From positions 6,011,150-6,075,149 of the forward strand of contig NZ_CP046907.1 of the NCBI RefSeq assembly GCF_014083985.1: a stretch of 64,000 nt of DNA. The letters are read 5' to 3'. Of this stretch, positions 62,363 to 64,000 are shown in pieces; positions within the stretch are counted from its first letter, which is position 1; the number at the start of each line of letters is the position of its first letter. Both the position numbers and the translations under genes were made by a program. The DNA is from Streptomyces sp. SCUT-3 (GTDB lineage Bacteria; Actinomycetota; Actinomycetes; Streptomycetales; Streptomycetaceae). Below the pieces are notes generated by a model. The model saw only the letters and a list, made by a program, of their open reading frames with translations, ran no database searches and was not told the origin of the DNA.

Positions 62363-63130
62363 GTCGGGTCCGAGGATCCGCTCACTGTCGGCAGCGGCCT
62401 GTTCGAGCAGGGTGATGGCTTCGCTGGTGCGTCCGGCCTGCTGGTAGGAGGTGGCGAGGTTGGCGCGGGCGCCGAGGGTGTCGGGGTGGTCGGGTCCGAG
62501 GATCCGCTCGCTGTCGGCGGCGACCTGCTCCTCGATGGCGATGGCCTCGGTGGTGCGCCCGGCCTGCCGGTAGGAGCCGGCGAGGTTGCCGCGGGCAGTG
62601 AGGGTGTCGGGGTGGTCGGGTCCGAGGATCCGCTCACTGCCGACGGCGACCTGCTCCTCGATGGCGAGGGCTTCGCTGGTGCGCCGGCCTGCCAGTAGGA
62701 GGCGGCGAGGTTGCCGCGGGCGCCGAGGTGTGGGGTGGTCGGGTCCGAGGATCCGCTCACTGTCGGCGGCCACCTGCTCCAGCAGGGCGATGGCCTCGGT
62801 GGTGCGCCCGGCCTGCCGGTAGGAGGTGGCGAGGTTGTTGCGGGTGTTGAGGGTGGGTGGTCGGGTCCGAGGATCCGCTCGCTGCTGGCGGCGACTGCTC
62901 CTCGATGGCGAGGGCTTCGCTGGTGCGCCCGGCCTGCCAGTAGGAGCTGGCGAGGTTGCCGCGGGCGCCGAGAGTGTGGGGTGGTCGGGGCCGAGGATCC
63001 GCTCGCGGTCGGCGGCGACCTGCTCGAGCAGGGCGATGGCCTCGGTGGTGCGCCCGGCCTGCCGGTAGGAGGTGGCGAGGTTGTTGCGGGTGTTGAGGGT
63101 GTGGGGGTGGTCGGGTCCGAGGACCCGCTC
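62363..63130 (-). repeat. About seven 126-bp direct repeats encoding TPR units
   Basis: GGTCGGGTCCGAGGATCCGC recurs at about 62363, 62488, 62614, 62737, 62859, 62982 and 63110. The first spacings are 125-126 bases and the later ones 122-124, showing small deletions that break the coding frame. High identity between units suggests recent homogenisation. Confidence 0.85.
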
Positions 63131-63562
63131 GGCCTGGGCGGCCAGACGTTCCCAGTAGGTGACCGCGGCGTCGTACAGGCCGGCGTTGAGAAGGCTGCGC
63201 CCGGCCCGGTGGAGGACGGGGTGGCCGTCGGGGGTCCACAGGTGGTCCGCGGCGTGACCGGCCAGGGCGTCGGTGTTGGCACGCAAGCTGGCGGCCAGGT
63301 CCCAGTCGCTGTGATCTTCTGCGGGCCATAGTTCGTAAAGAGCGTCGGCAGCCGTTCTCACGATGGCGGGGGTGTCGGCGTCGGGGGTGGTTTCGCGGGT
63401 GGCGCGGGCGGTGAGGGCGTGCAGCCGCACGGCCCGGTTTCCGGCCCGGGCGTCGTCGGTGAGCAGTCCGTAGCGGTGCAGGACGCGCAGTGCAGCCCGG
63501 GCCTGCCCGGCATCGACCCTCTCCTGGAGCTCGGCCTGGTCGGCGCCCTCCCCACCCTGGCC

Positions 63563-63592
63563 GGCCCCGGCCCCGGCCCCGGCCCCGGCCCC
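63563..63592. repeat. Simple repeat (GGCCCC)5
   Basis: Five perfect hexamers encode an Ala/Gly linker between the NB-ARC and TPR parts. Prone to slippage and to sequencing error. Confidence 0.9.
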
Positions 63593-64000
63593 GGCCTCGG
63601 TGCCAGTGGGTTCGGTTTCGGTGGGTGTGGTGCGTGGGGGTGAGGTATTCGGTGACGGGGTGGTGGTCCACAGGTCTCGGGGTGTCCGGCAGGGTCGAGG
63701 ACGGCGGCCAGGCGCAGAGCGGGAAGAGCGAGCCGGCGGGTTCGCAGGCTTGGGCGGCGTCAGGGAGAGCAGTAGCGCGGTGGTCACCTGCCGCCCGTAG
63801 CCCTCGCCGTCGGCCCCGGCGGGCAGCAGCCGGTCCAGTCGCAGCTGCCGGTCGGTGAAGAGGCGCAGGTAGTCGGTGCAGGGTATGTCTTCGTTGATCA
63901 TGTAGGCGGTGGCGTGGGACAGGGCCAGCGGCAACCACCCAGCTCCTCGACCAGCACCCTGGCCTGCTCGTCCACAGGTGCGCCGCGCCGGCGTCGGCGA

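Larger units (their letters stand above)
62285..64000 (-). pseudogene. NB-ARC/TPR protein, C-terminal part, several frame breaks (runs off window)
   Basis: The N-terminal piece (LPLALSHATAYMINEDIPCT, YLRLFTDRQLRLDRLLPAGA) is the end of an NB-ARC ATPase module; then come ALRVLHRYGLLTDDARAGNR, VRLHALTARATRETTPDADT and seven 42-residue TPR units (GPDHPDTLxxRxNLAxSYxQ-AGRTxEAIxLxEQ). This is the large actinobacterial FxSxx-COOH/NB-ARC-TPR type, a STAND-like signalling protein. The frame breaks near 63930, near 63770 and inside repeats 4-6, where units are 122-124 instead of 126 bases. The gene starts beyond the window. Errors in repetitive GC-rich DNA could explain part of this. Confidence 0.75.

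Noticed and set aside
63593..64000. Telomere end at the right edge
   Set aside because: The edge is inside an NB-ARC/TPR gene; no clustered telomeric palindromes are present.

Overview
High-GC DNA with strong third-position G/C bias, GTG and TTG starts, and families typical of the genus (secreted GH64 glucanase, snapalysin, Tat-exported intradiol dioxygenase, RHS/SUKH cassettes, terminal protein Tpg) points to a Streptomyces-like actinomycete. Tpg remnants, several transposon relics and many truncated genes in the right third suggest the arm of a linear chromosome, or a linear plasmid, with the telomere possibly beyond the right edge. That placement is inferred; no telomere sequence is seen.

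Layout. 0-8.7 kb: redox and stress genes (two pirins, a WrbA-type quinone reductase), LysR and AraC regulators, a secreted dioxygenase with a carbohydrate-binding domain, a SpoIIE-type phosphatase between a DUF1269 gene and a fragment of a second copy, then a decayed stretch. 8.7-19.4 kb: truncated arylsulfatase, UvrA-like ABC protein, argG with a probable ArgR-overlapped leaderless promoter, GH64 beta-1,3-glucanase with a perfect palindromic operator, and a divergent aldehyde dehydrogenase/TetR pair around a perfect operator. 19.5-30.4 kb: PAS-SpoIIE phosphatase and acyl-CoA metabolism (PucR-type regulator, acyl-CoA ligase, thiolase, hotdog thioesterase, TetR, acyl-CoA dehydrogenase), then snapalysin. 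30.7-38.8 kb: a gene split by an in-frame TGA, an ATP-grasp fragment, a DEAD-box helicase, an acetyltransferase, DUF4259/DUF4253 genes and an internally deleted transposase.

38.8-45.7 kb: glycosyltransferase, DUF1232 protein, sirtuin, acetyltransferase, and an orphan RHS toxin tip whose stop overlaps the start of a SUKH-type immunity protein that ends in an Lsr2-like DNA-binding segment. This SUKH-Lsr2 fusion is the most unusual protein in the window. 45.8-52.2 kb: a MacB/LolCDE-like export operon whose first permease lacks its 5' end. 52.7-56.9 kb: truncated PQQ-propeller, a 64-bp perfect palindrome, a HEAT-repeat protein and duplicated small membrane genes. 57-62 kb: fragments of dnaB and tpg, a CBS/BON protein, an IS5-family element and a dinB remnant. 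62.3-64 kb: the broken C-terminal part of an NB-ARC/TPR protein that runs off the window.

Many reading frames break at or near runs of C or G. Some apparent pseudogenes may therefore be base-calling errors; others (deletions, IS insertion, fused fragments) are real rearrangements.
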